Below are positions 9,105 through 18,020 of a stretch of DNA of 64,000 nucleotides, one piece after another. How positions within the stretch are numbered: the stretch's first letter is position 1; every line of letters begins with the position of its first letter. The DNA is from Cupriavidus oxalaticus (lineage in GTDB: Bacteria > Pseudomonadota > Gammaproteobacteria > Burkholderiales > Burkholderiaceae): NCBI RefSeq assembly GCF_016894385.1, contig NZ_CP069811.1, forward strand, positions 1,278,501 to 1,342,500, read 5' to 3'. Under the pieces are notes generated by a model, which saw nothing but the letters and a program-made list of their open reading frames with translations, had not been told where the DNA came from and did not search any database. A program made the position numbers and the translations under genes.

Positions 9105-10061
9105 CTATGCGCGCGGGGCGGGGTCCAGGTCGCGCAGGTCGCGCAGCGCCTGCGACGCCGCCGTCAGCATGCCGCGCAGCCACGCATGCGAGGCCGAGCG
9201 GTGGCGCGCGGGATGCCACAGCTGGTAGAAGCGCATGAACGGGAATTCGATCGGCGGCCTGAGCACCGCCACCGGCACGTGCTGCGCGTGATAGTTGGCA
9301 AAGTGGCGGCCCGTGGTCAGGATCAGGTCGGTACCCGGGATCAGGCTCGGCGCGAGGTTGAAGTAGGGGCAGCTCACGCGGTTGTCGCGGTGCACGCGCA
9401 TCGTGCTCAGGCCCGTGTCGACCAGCCCGCGCTGGTCGCGCGAGTAGGGCGTGGGCACGATATGCGCAGCGCCCAGGTAGGCCTGCGCGGTGAACTTGCC
9501 CGGCTGGTTATGCACGCTGTCCCGCGCCACCATGCAGACCACTTCGTCTTCCAGCAATACCGACAGGTGCAGGTGCTCGGGCGGATTGGGCCAGTTGCCG
9601 ATCACGATATCGATGGCGCCCTCGGACAGCGCCTGCTCATAGTCGAAGGTGGCGGTCAGCGGAATCGCCGCGAGCCGCGCGTGCGGTGCCATGCGCCGGA
9701 ACTCCCGCACGACGTGGGCAAAGAACGGCGGCGCGAGGTAGTCGGGCATCGCCACGGTAAAGCTTTGCTCGGTGGTGGCGGGGTCGAAGCGGTCGTCCGA
9801 CACCAGCAGGTTGTCCAGCGCGCTCAGCGCCGCCTGTGCGTTGCGGGCGATCTGCAGGGCGCGCTCGGTCGGCACCATGACATTCTTCTCGCGCGTCAGC
9901 AGCGGGTCGTTGAAGATCGCGCGCAGCCGCTTGAGCGCCGAGCTGATGGCAGGCTGCGACTGGTTCAGGCGGATGGCGGTGCGCGAGACGCTCTGCTCGG
10001 CAATCAGGATGCACAGCACGCGCAGCAGGTAGGTATCGAAAGGGTCGTCGGCGCGGATCAT
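9105..10061 (-). CDS. LysR-family transcriptional regulator of the ureide block
   Basis: 318 residues. The N-terminal winged helix-turn-helix (about 10-65: LLRVLCILIAEQSVSRTAIRLNQSQPAISSALKRLRAIF) is followed by a LysR effector-binding domain (~95-300). The annotated start is the ATG at 10061. A longer frame to 10187 has no recognisable domain content. The gene is divergent from the MFS carrier gene across about 400 bp, the usual geometry for a LysR protein controlling its neighbour. By position it could regulate the carrier and hydroxyisourate hydrolase genes. The effector is unknown. Confidence 0.9.
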   Translation of the reverse strand: MIRADDPFDTYLLRVLCILIAEQSVSRTAIRLNQSQPAISSALKRLRAIFNDPLLTREKNVMVPTERALQIARNAQAALSALDNLLVSDDRFDPATTEQSFTVAMPDYLAPPFFAHVVREFRRMAPHARLAAIPLTATFDYEQALSEGAIDIVIGNWPNPPEHLHLSVLLEDEVVCMVARDSVHNQPGKFTAQAYLGAAHIVPTPYSRDQRGLVDTGLSTMRVHRDNRVSCPYFNLAPSLIPGTDLILTTGRHFANYHAQHVPVAVLRPPIEFPFMRFYQLWHPARHRSASHAWLRGMLTAASQALRDLRDLDPAPRA

Positions 10062-10467
10062 GCGAAGTCTCGGGCATTCTGGTCGGAGGGGCGGGGCGGG
10101 CAGGGGCGCAACCGGCACGCAGCGTGCGCTGCCCATGCGGATTTGTAGCCTGTCGCGCACCGCAGGGCAACGCGGTCGAACCCGCACGCGGCGGCGGGGC
10201 CGCCCGAACAGTGCGCCAACCAGAGCGACAAAGCCAGCCGCCTAGGGTAATCCATAGGTCCGCACAGGCGCCAGTCAATCGCCCGGAAACCCGCGCCAGA
10301 CAAGGCTCTCCGACCCATATCCGAGCTGCTATAGGGTCTATACCACGCCCAGGGTTCCGCATTGCGGACCCGTTCCTATACTTGCTCCCAATCCGAACGG
10401 AAGGCCGCTGCCGCACCATCCCCGCGGCAGCGGCCGCACAACACAAACCGACAAGACAGGAGACTCC
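10062..10467. promoter_or_regulatory. Divergent intergenic region, LysR gene / MFS gene
   Basis: 406 bp without a credible gene. It contains an imperfect dyad GGGTTCCGCATTGCGGACCC at 10352-10371 (arms GGGT/ACCC and CCGCA/TGCGG with one bulged base), flanked by the related stretches TCTATACC and CCTATACT. This is a plausible LysR binding site about 100 bp upstream of the MFS start. An AGGAGA ribosome-binding site precedes the MFS ATG. Binding is inferred from position and symmetry only. Confidence 0.4.
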
Positions 10468-11808
10468 ATGTCCATGACAAAACAGGGCGTTCCGATGTTC
10501 GCCGGCACGGCGGACGATGCGGAAGCCAGCGTCTTTCGCAAGGTGTCGTGGCGCCTGCTGCCATTCCTTGGCGTGCTGTGGGTGCTGGCGTGGCTGGACC
10601 GCGTCAACATCGGCTTCGCCAAGCTGCAGATGCTGGATTCGCTGCGCTTCAGCGAGGCGGTGTATGGCCTTGGCGCCGGTATCTTCTTCCTCGGCTACTT
10701 CTTTTTCGAAGTGCCGTCGAACATGCTGCTGCAGAAGATCGGTGCCAAGAAGACGATCATGCGCATCACCATCGGGTGGGGTGTGATCTGCATGCTGCAG
10801 ACCTATGTCACCACGCCGACGCAGTTCTATATCCTGCGCTTCCTGCTGGGCGCCTTCGAGGCGGGCTTCTATCCCGGCGTGATCCTCTACCTGACCTACT
10901 GGTATCCGTCCGAGCGGCGCGCCCGCGCCTTCGGCACGTTCATGTCGGCGTCGGCGATCGCAGGTGTGCTCGGCGGCCCGCTGGCCGGCTGGATCATGAC
11001 CTCGATGGGCGGCGTGCACGGCATGCATGGCTGGCAATGGCTGTTTATCCTCGAAGGCATTCCCTCCGTGCTGGCCGGCATCGTCGCGTGGTTCTACATG
11101 ACCGACAAGCCGGAGCAGGCCAAGTGGCTGACCGAGAGCGAGAAGCGCATCGTGCTCGATGCCCTGAAGCGTGACAGCGCCGCCATGGGCGAACGCGGGC
11201 ACGACTGGCGTACGCTGTTCACCAACCGCAAGGTGTGGCTGCTGATCGCCATCTTCTTCTGCCTGCTGTGCGCCAACTCCACGCTGACCTTCTGGATCCC
11301 GACCATCATCAAGGAAGTGGGCTTCGCCACGCCGATGGCGGTAGGCTGGATCGCGGCGGTGGCCTACCTCTGCGGCGCGATCGGCATGATCGCCAACGGT
11401 GCGCACTCTGACCGCCGCAAAGAGGTGCGCTGGCACTTCAGCGGCGCCGCGCTGGTCGGCGGCGCGGCGATGGCCATGCTGGCCGTGCTGATGGGCGTGC
11501 AGGCGCTGTCGCCGGTGATCACCTTGCTGGCCATGACTGCCGCGCTGGTCGGCACCATGAGCGCCATCCCCGTGTTCTGGCAACTGCCCAACCGCTACCT
11601 GGCGGGCAGCGCCGCGGCGGTGGGCGTGGCCCTCATCAATTCCGTCTCCAACCTGGCCGGCTTCGGTGCGCCCTATGTCATGGGGCTGATCAAGACCGCG
11701 ACCGGCACGGTCAGCAGCGGCCTGTACCTGGTGGCCGCCATCGAAATCCTGGCTGCGGTGCTGGTTGTGTTCGGCATCCGCCGCCTCCATCACAAGCGCG
11801 AGGCCTGA
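10468..11808 (+). CDS. MFS transporter, anion:cation symporter type
   Basis: 446 residues with twelve predicted membrane helices in two halves separated by a charged loop (KQ..ESEKRIVLDALKRD around residues 215-240). The N-terminal half carries WLDRVNIGFAKLQM and the LLGAFEAGFYPGVILYLTYWYPSERRARAF signature of the ACS family, which imports organic anions such as hexuronates, phthalate or tartrate. The start is the ATG at 10468 after AGGAGACTCC. The stop is one base before the next start, so it is co-transcribed with the two hydroxyisourate hydrolase genes. The substrate may be a ureide or related anion, but this is inferred only from neighbours. Confidence 0.9.
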   Translation: MSMTKQGVPMFAGTADDAEASVFRKVSWRLLPFLGVLWVLAWLDRVNIGFAKLQMLDSLRFSEAVYGLGAGIFFLGYFFFEVPSNMLLQKIGAKKTIMRITIGWGVICMLQTYVTTPTQFYILRFLLGAFEAGFYPGVILYLTYWYPSERRARAFGTFMSASAIAGVLGGPLAGWIMTSMGGVHGMHGWQWLFILEGIPSVLAGIVAWFYMTDKPEQAKWLTESEKRIVLDALKRDSAAMGERGHDWRTLFTNRKVWLLIAIFFCLLCANSTLTFWIPTIIKEVGFATPMAVGWIAAVAYLCGAIGMIANGAHSDRRKEVRWHFSGAALVGGAAMAMLAVLMGVQALSPVITLLAMTAALVGTMSAIPVFWQLPNRYLAGSAAAVGVALINSVSNLAGFGAPYVMGLIKTATGTVSSGLYLVAAIEILAAVLVVFGIRRLHHKREA

Positions 11809-11809
11809 C

Positions 11810-12331
11810 ATGCACGACGACCACGATCCCGGCTTCAATGCCGCCCGCCGACGCTTCGGCCTGCAATCGATCACGCTGGGAGGCAGTGCGCTGCTGGCTG
11901 GCAACGCACTGGCCGCCAGCCCGGCGCCGGCTACCGCGCCCAACCAGACCGCCGGCCCGGTGCAGCAGGGCGGCCTCAGCCCCCGGCTGACCATGCACGC
12001 GCTCGACACCTGGCACGGCACGCCGGCCGCCGGCATGCGCGTGGACATGTACCGCGTTGACAACGGACAGCCACGCTTGCTGCAGACGATGACGCTCGCC
12101 GCCAACGGCCGCAGCGAGCCGCCGCTGCTGCTCGGCGAGGCCTACCGCACCGGCACCTACGAGCTGGTCATGCACGTGGACGAGTACTTCGCCGCCCGCA
12201 AGGCCAACCTGCCGCAGCCGCTGTTCCTGTCGAAGATCCCGCTGCGCCTGCGCGTGACGGACGCCAGCCAGCGCATCCACCTGCCCGTGACGTTCGGGCC
12301 GTGGAGCTACAACTACTACCGCGGCAGCTGA
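11810..12331 (+). CDS. Exported (Tat-type) 5-hydroxyisourate hydrolase / transthyretin-like protein
   Basis: 173 residues. The first ~40 form a twin-arginine-like leader (ARRRFGLQ, then hydrophobic ITLGGSALLAGNALAA). The rest is a transthyretin-like domain of hydroxyisourate hydrolase length. The catalytic positions are kept: LTMHALDTWHGTP (His), NGRSEPP (Arg), RIHLPVTFGP (His) and the C-terminal YYRGS tetrapeptide. The enzyme hydrolyses 5-hydroxyisourate to OHCU. The start at 11810 follows the MFS stop by one base. A second hydrolase without a leader follows 30 bp later, so the two copies probably act in different compartments. Periplasmic location is predicted from the leader. Confidence 0.85.
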   Translation: MHDDHDPGFNAARRRFGLQSITLGGSALLAGNALAASPAPATAPNQTAGPVQQGGLSPRLTMHALDTWHGTPAAGMRVDMYRVDNGQPRLLQTMTLAANGRSEPPLLLGEAYRTGTYELVMHVDEYFAARKANLPQPLFLSKIPLRLRVTDASQRIHLPVTFGPWSYNYYRGS

Positions 12332-12361
12332 TGCCTGCGTTGCATTGAAAGGAGACAGACC

Positions 12362-12697
12362 ATGGCAGGCATCAGCACCCACGTGCTCGACGTATCGCTC
12401 GGCAAGCCGATTGCCGGCATGCAGATCGAACTGTTCGACGTCGGCACGCAACCGCCGAAGCTGATTGCAAAGGCGCGGACCAACCACGACGGGCGCACCG
12501 ACACGCCCATGCTGCCCGCCGCCCAGGCCCGCACCGGCGACTTCGAGCTGCGTTTCTGGGTGGCGGACTACTTCAAGACGCCGGACACGTTCGCCGACAT
12601 CGTGCCCGTGCGCTTTACCATCGCGGACGCCGCGCAGCACTACCACGTGCCGCTGCTGTGCTCGCCGTGGAGTTTCGGCACATACCGGGGCAGCTGA
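12362..12697 (+). CDS. uraH: Cytoplasmic 5-hydroxyisourate hydrolase
   Basis: 111 residues, the normal length for bacterial hydroxyisourate hydrolase, without a leader. It shows the N-terminal ISTHVLDVSLGKP, HDGRTDTPML, HYHVPLLCSPWSFG and ends in the diagnostic YRGS. It catalyses the step between urate oxidase product and OHCU, upstream of the OHCU decarboxylase encoded at 8448-8972. A strong AAAGGAGAC ribosome-binding site precedes the ATG. It is the last gene of the MFS/hydrolase operon and converges, with only 8 bp between stops, on the beta-propeller gene. Confidence 0.93.
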   Translation: MAGISTHVLDVSLGKPIAGMQIELFDVGTQPPKLIAKARTNHDGRTDTPMLPAAQARTGDFELRFWVADYFKTPDTFADIVPVRFTIADAAQHYHVPLLCSPWSFGTYRGS

Positions 12698-12705
12698 AGC
12701 GCAAT

Positions 12706-14094
12706 CTACTGCTTGCTGGTCAGCACCGCGCTGCCGGTGGTCGGCGGCGCGGTGCCCTCGACCACCAGCAGCGTGGCGGCGGCGGGCTGCTTCCCGGACA
12801 AGGCGGGCACCGCCTCGCGCAACGGCCCGATGGCCGTGCCATTGGCGGCGCCGGCAGCATTGGTCCTGAAGCTGGCAACGGGTGTGCGCTGGCCAGAGAC
12901 GTAGACGTTGTAAATCGTCTGCGGCTTGAGCTGGAAGAGGAATACTTCGAGCGCATCGACCAGGCCGAGGTTGCGTGCCACGACGAAGCCGCGCCCGGCG
13001 CCGTTGGTAGCCTTGAGCGGAATGTTGATGGGATCGCTGTTGGCGCGCGGCGCGAGATTTGCCTTGCCATCGCCCGCCGGCACCGCGTTCGAGACATAGA
13101 CCAGGGCCTGCGGCGCCTGTCCCACCGGGATGCGGGCGATGACGCGCTGGCTGGCGGTGTCGATCACGTCGACGCCGTCGCCGTTTTCCAGGCCGACATA
13201 CATCCGGGTGCCGTCATCGGACGGCCAGATGCCATGCGGCAGCGCGCCCACGGGGATGGTCGCGACGAGGCGCGGCTCGGCGTCGGTGGTGTAGACCTTG
13301 ACCGCATTCTCGCCGCCGACCGTCACGTAGGCGAGCGTGCCGCGCGCGGTCCTGGCGAAGCCGATATGGTTGGTGATAAAGCCGGTCTCGAACACGCCCC
13401 TGACGCTGAGGTTCTTCGTGTCGATGCGGGTGACCTTGCCCACGTCCTTGTGCGTCATCCACACTTCGCTGAAGTCCGGGGTGAACTGCAGGAAGGGCGA
13501 AAACGGGCTGGCGACCGGAATGCGCTTGACGATCTGGTGCGTGGCGACGTCGATCACATCGACCTCGGGCGTAAAGCTGGACACGACAAAGGCGAGCTTG
13601 CCATCGGGATGGAACAGCACCATGCCCGGGCCTGGCGCGGTGGGGATGCGGCGCACCTCCTTGTAGCTGGCCGGGTCGATCACCGAGATATAGTCCTCGC
13701 CGCGCACGACTACCCACGCTTCCTTGCCATCGGCGGTAAAGAAGCCCTCGTGCGGCGAGCGCCCGATATAGGCAACGCCCTTGACCTGGTTGGTGGCGGT
13801 ATCGATGAACGTTGCCGAGTTCGAGCCATTGGAGACGACCAGCAGCGTCTTGTGATCCGGCGAGAAGCCCAGGCCATGCACGTTGATCTCGCCCTTGTAG
13901 AGCGGCGAAAGGATATCGGGCCGCGCGTTGCCGAGGCGGATCTGGCCGAGCAGCGTATTGGTGGCGGGGTCGATGACCGACACGGTGTTGCTGTTCTGGT
14001 CCGCAGTGTAGACGCGGTCGCCGGCGGCCGGTGCCGCGACGGCAAGCGACGACGCCGTGCCCAGGACCAGCACAAGCTGCAATGTCTTCTTCAT
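12706..14094 (-). CDS. Exported YVTN-type beta-propeller repeat protein
   Basis: 462 residues with a clear Sec signal (MKKTLQLVLVLGTASSLAVAAPA). At least six propeller repeats of the YVTN/NHL kind follow, each with a VIDxATxxVxxxIPVG-like strand (for example NTVSVIDPATNTLLGQI, DYISVIDPASYKEVRRI, PEVDVIDVATHQIVKRI, DGVDVIDTASQRVIARI). Such proteins are periplasmic or surface scaffolds, and no enzymatic residues can be named. The ~120-residue C-terminal extension is not recognised. The DUF305 gene lies 11 bp upstream, so the two are probably one transcript. Confidence 0.85.
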   Translation of the reverse strand: MKKTLQLVLVLGTASSLAVAAPAAGDRVYTADQNSNTVSVIDPATNTLLGQIRLGNARPDILSPLYKGEINVHGLGFSPDHKTLLVVSNGSNSATFIDTATNQVKGVAYIGRSPHEGFFTADGKEAWVVVRGEDYISVIDPASYKEVRRIPTAPGPGMVLFHPDGKLAFVVSSFTPEVDVIDVATHQIVKRIPVASPFSPFLQFTPDFSEVWMTHKDVGKVTRIDTKNLSVRGVFETGFITNHIGFARTARGTLAYVTVGGENAVKVYTTDAEPRLVATIPVGALPHGIWPSDDGTRMYVGLENGDGVDVIDTASQRVIARIPVGQAPQALVYVSNAVPAGDGKANLAPRANSDPINIPLKATNGAGRGFVVARNLGLVDALEVFLFQLKPQTIYNVYVSGQRTPVASFRTNAAGAANGTAIGPLREAVPALSGKQPAAATLLVVEGTAPPTTGSAVLTSKQ

Positions 14095-14105
14095 ATGGGT
14101 TTCCT

Positions 14106-14552
14106 TTAGCGAGAGTCGGCTGGTGCCGGGTTGAGACCCGGCGCGGGCTTCGGATGGCGGGCGAGCCAGGCTTGCATCAGGCGGATCTCGTTTTGCTGAT
14201 CGGTGATGATGCCCTGCGCCAGGTTGCGCAGTTCGGGATCCCTGGTGTCGAGCAGCAATGCCTTGGCCATGTCGATGGCGCCCTGGTGATGCGGGATCAT
14301 CATCGCGACGAAGTCATGGTCCGGCTCGCCGTTCATGGCGGCGGCGCGCATGCCTGCATCCATGACGGCCATGGCGTCGTCCATGCGTTGCGCAAAGGGC
14401 TTCGCGGTGCTGGCGACAAAGGGTTCGGTGTGCCGCGCCGCTGCTGCACGGCCATGATCATGCGCCACCGCGGGCACACCGCCTGCCAGGCAGGCCGATC
14501 CGGCCGTCGCTGCAAGGGCGGCGAGCATGAAAGCGGGCAGGGGAAGCTTCAT
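14106..14552 (-). CDS. DUF305 family exported protein
   Basis: 148 residues: signal peptide (MKLPLPAFMLAALAATAGSACLA), a His-rich linker, then the DUF305 core with FVAMMIPHHQGAIDMAK and a helical C-terminal part containing ITDQQNEIRLMQAWL. The MIPHHQ histidines resemble metal ligands, and members of this family often sit near copper or metal-resistance genes. No such gene is adjacent here, so the function is unassigned. It is probably co-transcribed with the beta-propeller gene downstream. It is short but complete. Confidence 0.85.
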   Translation of the reverse strand: MKLPLPAFMLAALAATAGSACLAGGVPAVAHDHGRAAAARHTEPFVASTAKPFAQRMDDAMAVMDAGMRAAAMNGEPDHDFVAMMIPHHQGAIDMAKALLLDTRDPELRNLAQGIITDQQNEIRLMQAWLARHPKPAPGLNPAPADSR

Positions 14553-14673
14553 GTGGCGTTCTCCAGGTTGTCGTTGCGCGGGCTACGCTGCAGTAAACAC
14601 ACCTGGGGCCGGCTTTATTCCACGCTGCCGGATTTTTTTTCGCACCGTCGTCGAGACACCGCCTCAGCCAACG

Positions 14674-16200
14674 TCAGTCCGCTTTCACCGTGGCCTCGAA
14701 GTAGTCGGCGAATTCGTCGCGCACCACCTCTTCGATCCGCGCAATCTCTTGATCGGACAACTCCGTGAACTTCGCGCGCTTGCGGTTCGACAGCTCGCCG
14801 TGGTTCTGGACCACCAGATCGATCAGGTTGGTGAGGCGCGGCTGGCGCAGGTCCAGCCATCCCTCGATCCGCGCCACGCTGGCGTCGAACGCCTTCAGGT
14901 AGCGGATCTCCAGCGCGAGGTCTTCCTCCACGCACTGCTGGATGCATGCGAAGACAAACTCGCAAAGGGCGGTGGCATCGAACGACGCATACAGCCAGCA
15001 GGGCTGCGGCGACTTGATGAGGATGGTGTCGCTGTCCGAGTCCAGGACATAGTTCAGCAGCCCCGTGCGGGGCGCCGAGTAGTCCTTGAGCAAGCCGGCG
15101 TAGACCTGCAAATTCTTCAGCATGCTCGCCGAAACCGGCAATACGACACCCTCCGGCGTCACCCCGGCCTGGCGCAACAGATGGTGGATCAGGAAGCGGT
15201 GGAGCCGCCCGTTGCCGTCATAGAACGGGTGGACATAGACAAAGCCGAACGAAACGCATGCCGCGATGATCAGCGGATGCGCCGCCTTCGTCCTGATCAG
15301 GTCCGCAACCTGTGCCAGGCCTTCCATCATCGGCTCGACCTGCTGCGGGGGCGGGGGAATGTAGTCGGCAATGTTGCGCAGCCGTCCGCCGCGCGAGAGC
15401 CAGTTCTGGCGATCCCGATAGGCGTACTCCGCGCGGATCGATGAAATGATTTCGTTCTGCCATTCGCAGAACTGCGCCTCGTCGAGTCGCACCGGGGCGC
15501 CGGCAAACTCCAGCAGGCGCCTGAACCTGGCGACACGCTGGTTGTCGGGCAGCTCTTTCTCGATCGAATACGTCGATCGGGTTTCAGCGAGATAGAGATA
15601 GTCCACCGCGCGGGCGAGCACTTCCGGTTCGAGCCGGTTGATCGCGGCGGCGATCTTCCCTGGCAGGTCGGCGCCGATCAATGCCTCAAGGCGCTCGGTG
15701 CGGCGCACCAGGGGGCAGAATGCCGCCGGGCCGAGGTGGTTGTTCAGGATCCCGAACTGTGCATCGAGCTGGCTTGTGCCGGTGACGTAGTCCGCTTCGT
15801 CAAGCGTGGAAACCCGCGCGGTTCCGGGCGGCAGCTTGTAGTCGAATTGAGCGCCGGCAAGCCACTTCGCGTAGAAGCCGCCAAGCCGTGCATAGCGCGA
15901 CCCGGGCGAGGACGCCAGCCACTGGCCGACCTCGTCAACCGCTGCCTGGTGCTCGAACAGGGCGGCGAGCACGGTCAGGTTCAGTGGTTCCTTGCGCAAC
16001 GCAAAGGTGAGGTGGTCGACGGTCGTGTCGCCACCGCGGTAGCGGTTCCTGGGATAGACCGTCCTCACGCTGCCGTCCGCACCGGTATGCGTGCTCAGCA
16101 CCCCCGTCTTGTCTGAAAGCTCCGAGGTGGAATGCAGGGGCGGTACGCGAAGCCTGAACTTCGCGATCAGGGCGCTGTAGCCGAGTGGAACATGAGCCAT
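14674..16200 (-). CDS. Fic domain protein (probable AMP transferase), inhibitory-helix type
   Basis: 508 residues. The Fic core motif HPFYDGNGRLHR is complete at residues 324-335, so nucleotidyl transfer to target hydroxyl groups is possible. About 110 residues earlier, STYSIEKE (T210-xxx-E214) resembles the [S/T]xxxE[G/N] inhibitory motif of self-regulated Fic proteins, with Lys in place of Gly/Asn. The N-terminal ~190 residues and the C-terminal helical part (~400-508, possibly a winged-helix region) are not assigned. There is no antitoxin gene next to it, which fits intramolecular inhibition. Target protein unknown. Confidence 0.85.
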   Translation of the reverse strand: MAHVPLGYSALIAKFRLRVPPLHSTSELSDKTGVLSTHTGADGSVRTVYPRNRYRGGDTTVDHLTFALRKEPLNLTVLAALFEHQAAVDEVGQWLASSPGSRYARLGGFYAKWLAGAQFDYKLPPGTARVSTLDEADYVTGTSQLDAQFGILNNHLGPAAFCPLVRRTERLEALIGADLPGKIAAAINRLEPEVLARAVDYLYLAETRSTYSIEKELPDNQRVARFRRLLEFAGAPVRLDEAQFCEWQNEIISSIRAEYAYRDRQNWLSRGGRLRNIADYIPPPPQQVEPMMEGLAQVADLIRTKAAHPLIIAACVSFGFVYVHPFYDGNGRLHRFLIHHLLRQAGVTPEGVVLPVSASMLKNLQVYAGLLKDYSAPRTGLLNYVLDSDSDTILIKSPQPCWLYASFDATALCEFVFACIQQCVEEDLALEIRYLKAFDASVARIEGWLDLRQPRLTNLIDLVVQNHGELSNRKRAKFTELSDQEIARIEEVVRDEFADYFEATVKAD

Positions 16201-16450
16201 AGGCGGACTACGGTGTGAAGTAATGGGTGCATGACGGCTTACCAGAGTTTATATTGTAGTTACCAGTTCGTCTATTTGGGCGGCTCTGTATTACTAGATT
16301 ACCTATGTTGCCTGGGCGATGAGATTTGCGAATTTGCCTATACGGCTTACCGTTGCAGCTATCCTTCACGGAGGTGATTACCAGTTTGCATGTAGTCGAA
16401 CTCCATTTTGTGCTCTTGGAAGCATGTTGACACCCGGGGAAAAGATTGCC
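16201..16450. promoter_or_regulatory. AT-richer divergent promoter region, Fic gene / GNAT gene
   Basis: 250 bp noticeably richer in A+T than its surroundings. On the minus strand a TATAAA hexamer (complement of 16248-16253) lies about 50 bp before the Fic start and could be its -10 element. The 10-mer ACGGCTTACC occurs twice (16234-16243 and 16342-16351), and TTACCAG occurs three times, possibly as binding sites. No gene is supported here. Confidence 0.35.
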
Positions 16451-16957
16451 ATGGGCATCCACATCCGCGACGAGCAGGCCGCTGACGTCGACGCCATCGC
16501 ACGACTGACGGAAGCCGCGTTCCGCAGCGAACCGCACTCAAGCCATACCGAGCAATTCATCGTCAATGCACTGCGCCGCGATGGGCATCTGTCCATGTCA
16601 CTCGTGGCGGCGGAAGGCGACGCCATCGTCGGCCATGTCGCTGTCTCGCCGGTGACGATTTCGTCCGGCGCAACGGGATGGTATGGCCTGGGGCCGATCT
16701 CCGTGTTGCCCGAGCGGCAAGGGCAAGGTATCGGCACGAAACTGATGAAGGCGGCCCTGGCTGAACTGCGGCGCCTCGATGGCGCCGGCTGCGTGGTGCT
16801 CGGCAACCCGGAGTACTACGGCCGTTTTGGATTCAAGGCACATGCCGGCCTGGTGCTGCCCGGTGTTCCCCAGGAATACTTCCAGGCTGTAGCCTTCGGC
16901 AGCGAAATGCCGGTTGGCGACGTGCGCTACCACCAGGCGTTCGACGCCACGGAGTAA
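16451..16957 (+). CDS. GNAT family N-acetyltransferase
   Basis: 168 residues, a standard GNAT fold: beta1-alpha1 MGIHIRDEQAADVDAIARLTEAAF, the central strand GHVAVSPVTI, then GLGPISVLPERQGQGIGTKLM, which contains the RxGxGIGxxL acetyl-CoA pyrophosphate loop, and GNPEYYGRFGF typical of the YhbS-like subgroup. The frame is open further upstream, but the ATG at 16451 sits after GGGGAAAAG and starts exactly at the first strand. Substrate unknown. It is divergent from the Fic gene and separated by ~200 bp from the next gene. Confidence 0.88.
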   Translation: MGIHIRDEQAADVDAIARLTEAAFRSEPHSSHTEQFIVNALRRDGHLSMSLVAAEGDAIVGHVAVSPVTISSGATGWYGLGPISVLPERQGQGIGTKLMKAALAELRRLDGAGCVVLGNPEYYGRFGFKAHAGLVLPGVPQEYFQAVAFGSEMPVGDVRYHQAFDATE

Positions 16958-17154
16958 CGGACATAACCGGCACCCAGTGGACGGTTACCCCCTTGGTGGC
17001 ATGGAAGCCGATCCATGCGGCTGGCAGGGGCAGGTAATCCGGGGTCAGCGGCGAATGCCGCTGCGTCCCGGTAAAATGATGGTCTGTTGTGACAGGTAGT
17101 GATGGACAGTGCACAGATGAGGTCTGTGGGCTGCGTTGTTCGTAGGGGAGTAAA

Positions 17155-17961
17155 GTGGTTTTCCTGGATTTGTTCCGAACCAAGAAAAAGGCAATCGCGC
17201 CGCGGCCCAGAGCGCTGCGCATTCCGTCCGCGCCGACAGCGCTTGTTCCTGTGCGCGCTTACGACCGGGTTTTCGCGCAAGTCATGGAAACGGTCGAGGG
17301 CATTTCCGCGGAAGAGAAATCCCAGCTGCGGGACCTGGTGACGGAGACGGGTAGCGATGGGCTGAATCTTGGCGGCTACTTCGAGAAAGGTTATGAGGTC
17401 TTCTTCAAGGGCCGCCAGTGGAAGTGGGGCGAGTATGAAGAATGGCGCGACACATTCGAGCGGCTGGGATCCTTCCCCTCCAACTGGATCGACGTCGATC
17501 AAATCGCCAGGCCCGGCACGCGAAGCACTTATGACCAGCTGCTGGAGCTAAGGATATTGGAGCTCAGGGAATTCCTGATCGCCGAGGGAATTTCCTTCGA
17601 CGCTGACGCTCCCAAGGCTCAACTCGCGTCCCTGGCGGAACACGCACCGGGTTTGAGCGCGTCGTCCCTGTGGGCGCGCCTGCAGCAGAACGAGGAAGAG
17701 GCGCGGCAGAAGGCAGAAGCGCGTCGGCCAAAGGCGCTCTATGACTTGTTGATGCGGACCATCGCCTATCGGGCCAAGAGTGTTCGCGACCTCGAGCGAG
17801 CGCACTCCAACGGAATCCAGCGGCACGAAGTCATGCTCGTCCTGGAAGCGGACCGCAAGTTCATCGATCTCGCGCGCAAGAAAAATCCCCAGGCCGTGCC
17901 GCCATACTATCCCAACGACTTCACGCAGCTCAGGCCTATCGTCGACTTCAGCAAACAGTAG
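17155..17961 (+). CDS. Hypothetical protein, GTG start
   Basis: 268 residues that I do not recognise as a named family. The start codon is GTG, preceded by AGGGGAG. The protein is soluble and charged, with no signal or membrane helix. Residues ~125-160 (LELRILELREFLIAEGI...KAQLASLAEHA) weakly resemble a SAP-type DNA-binding helix pair. Residues ~180-210 form a Glu/Lys/Arg-rich helix (NEEEARQKAEARRPKALYDLL). It lies between the GNAT gene and the Xre/RES toxin-antitoxin pair, in a block of accessory genes. No function is assigned. Confidence 0.7.
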   Translation: MVFLDLFRTKKKAIAPRPRALRIPSAPTALVPVRAYDRVFAQVMETVEGISAEEKSQLRDLVTETGSDGLNLGGYFEKGYEVFFKGRQWKWGEYEEWRDTFERLGSFPSNWIDVDQIARPGTRSTYDQLLELRILELREFLIAEGISFDADAPKAQLASLAEHAPGLSASSLWARLQQNEEEARQKAEARRPKALYDLLMRTIAYRAKSVRDLERAHSNGIQRHEVMLVLEADRKFIDLARKKNPQAVPPYYPNDFTQLRPIVDFSKQ

Positions 17962-18020
17962 CCTGCGGGTGCGGCTTGAGATGTGATTCAAGAGCTGCAT
18001 TATCTGCCTCGGCACGACTT

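Noticed and set aside
9637..12105. Very long minus-strand open frame (822 codons) across the LysR, MFS and hydroxyisourate hydrolase genes
   Set aside because: It is antisense to several well-supported genes, has low-complexity His/Gln/Arg/Gly-rich content and no recognisable domain. This is a normal artefact of GC-rich codon bias.
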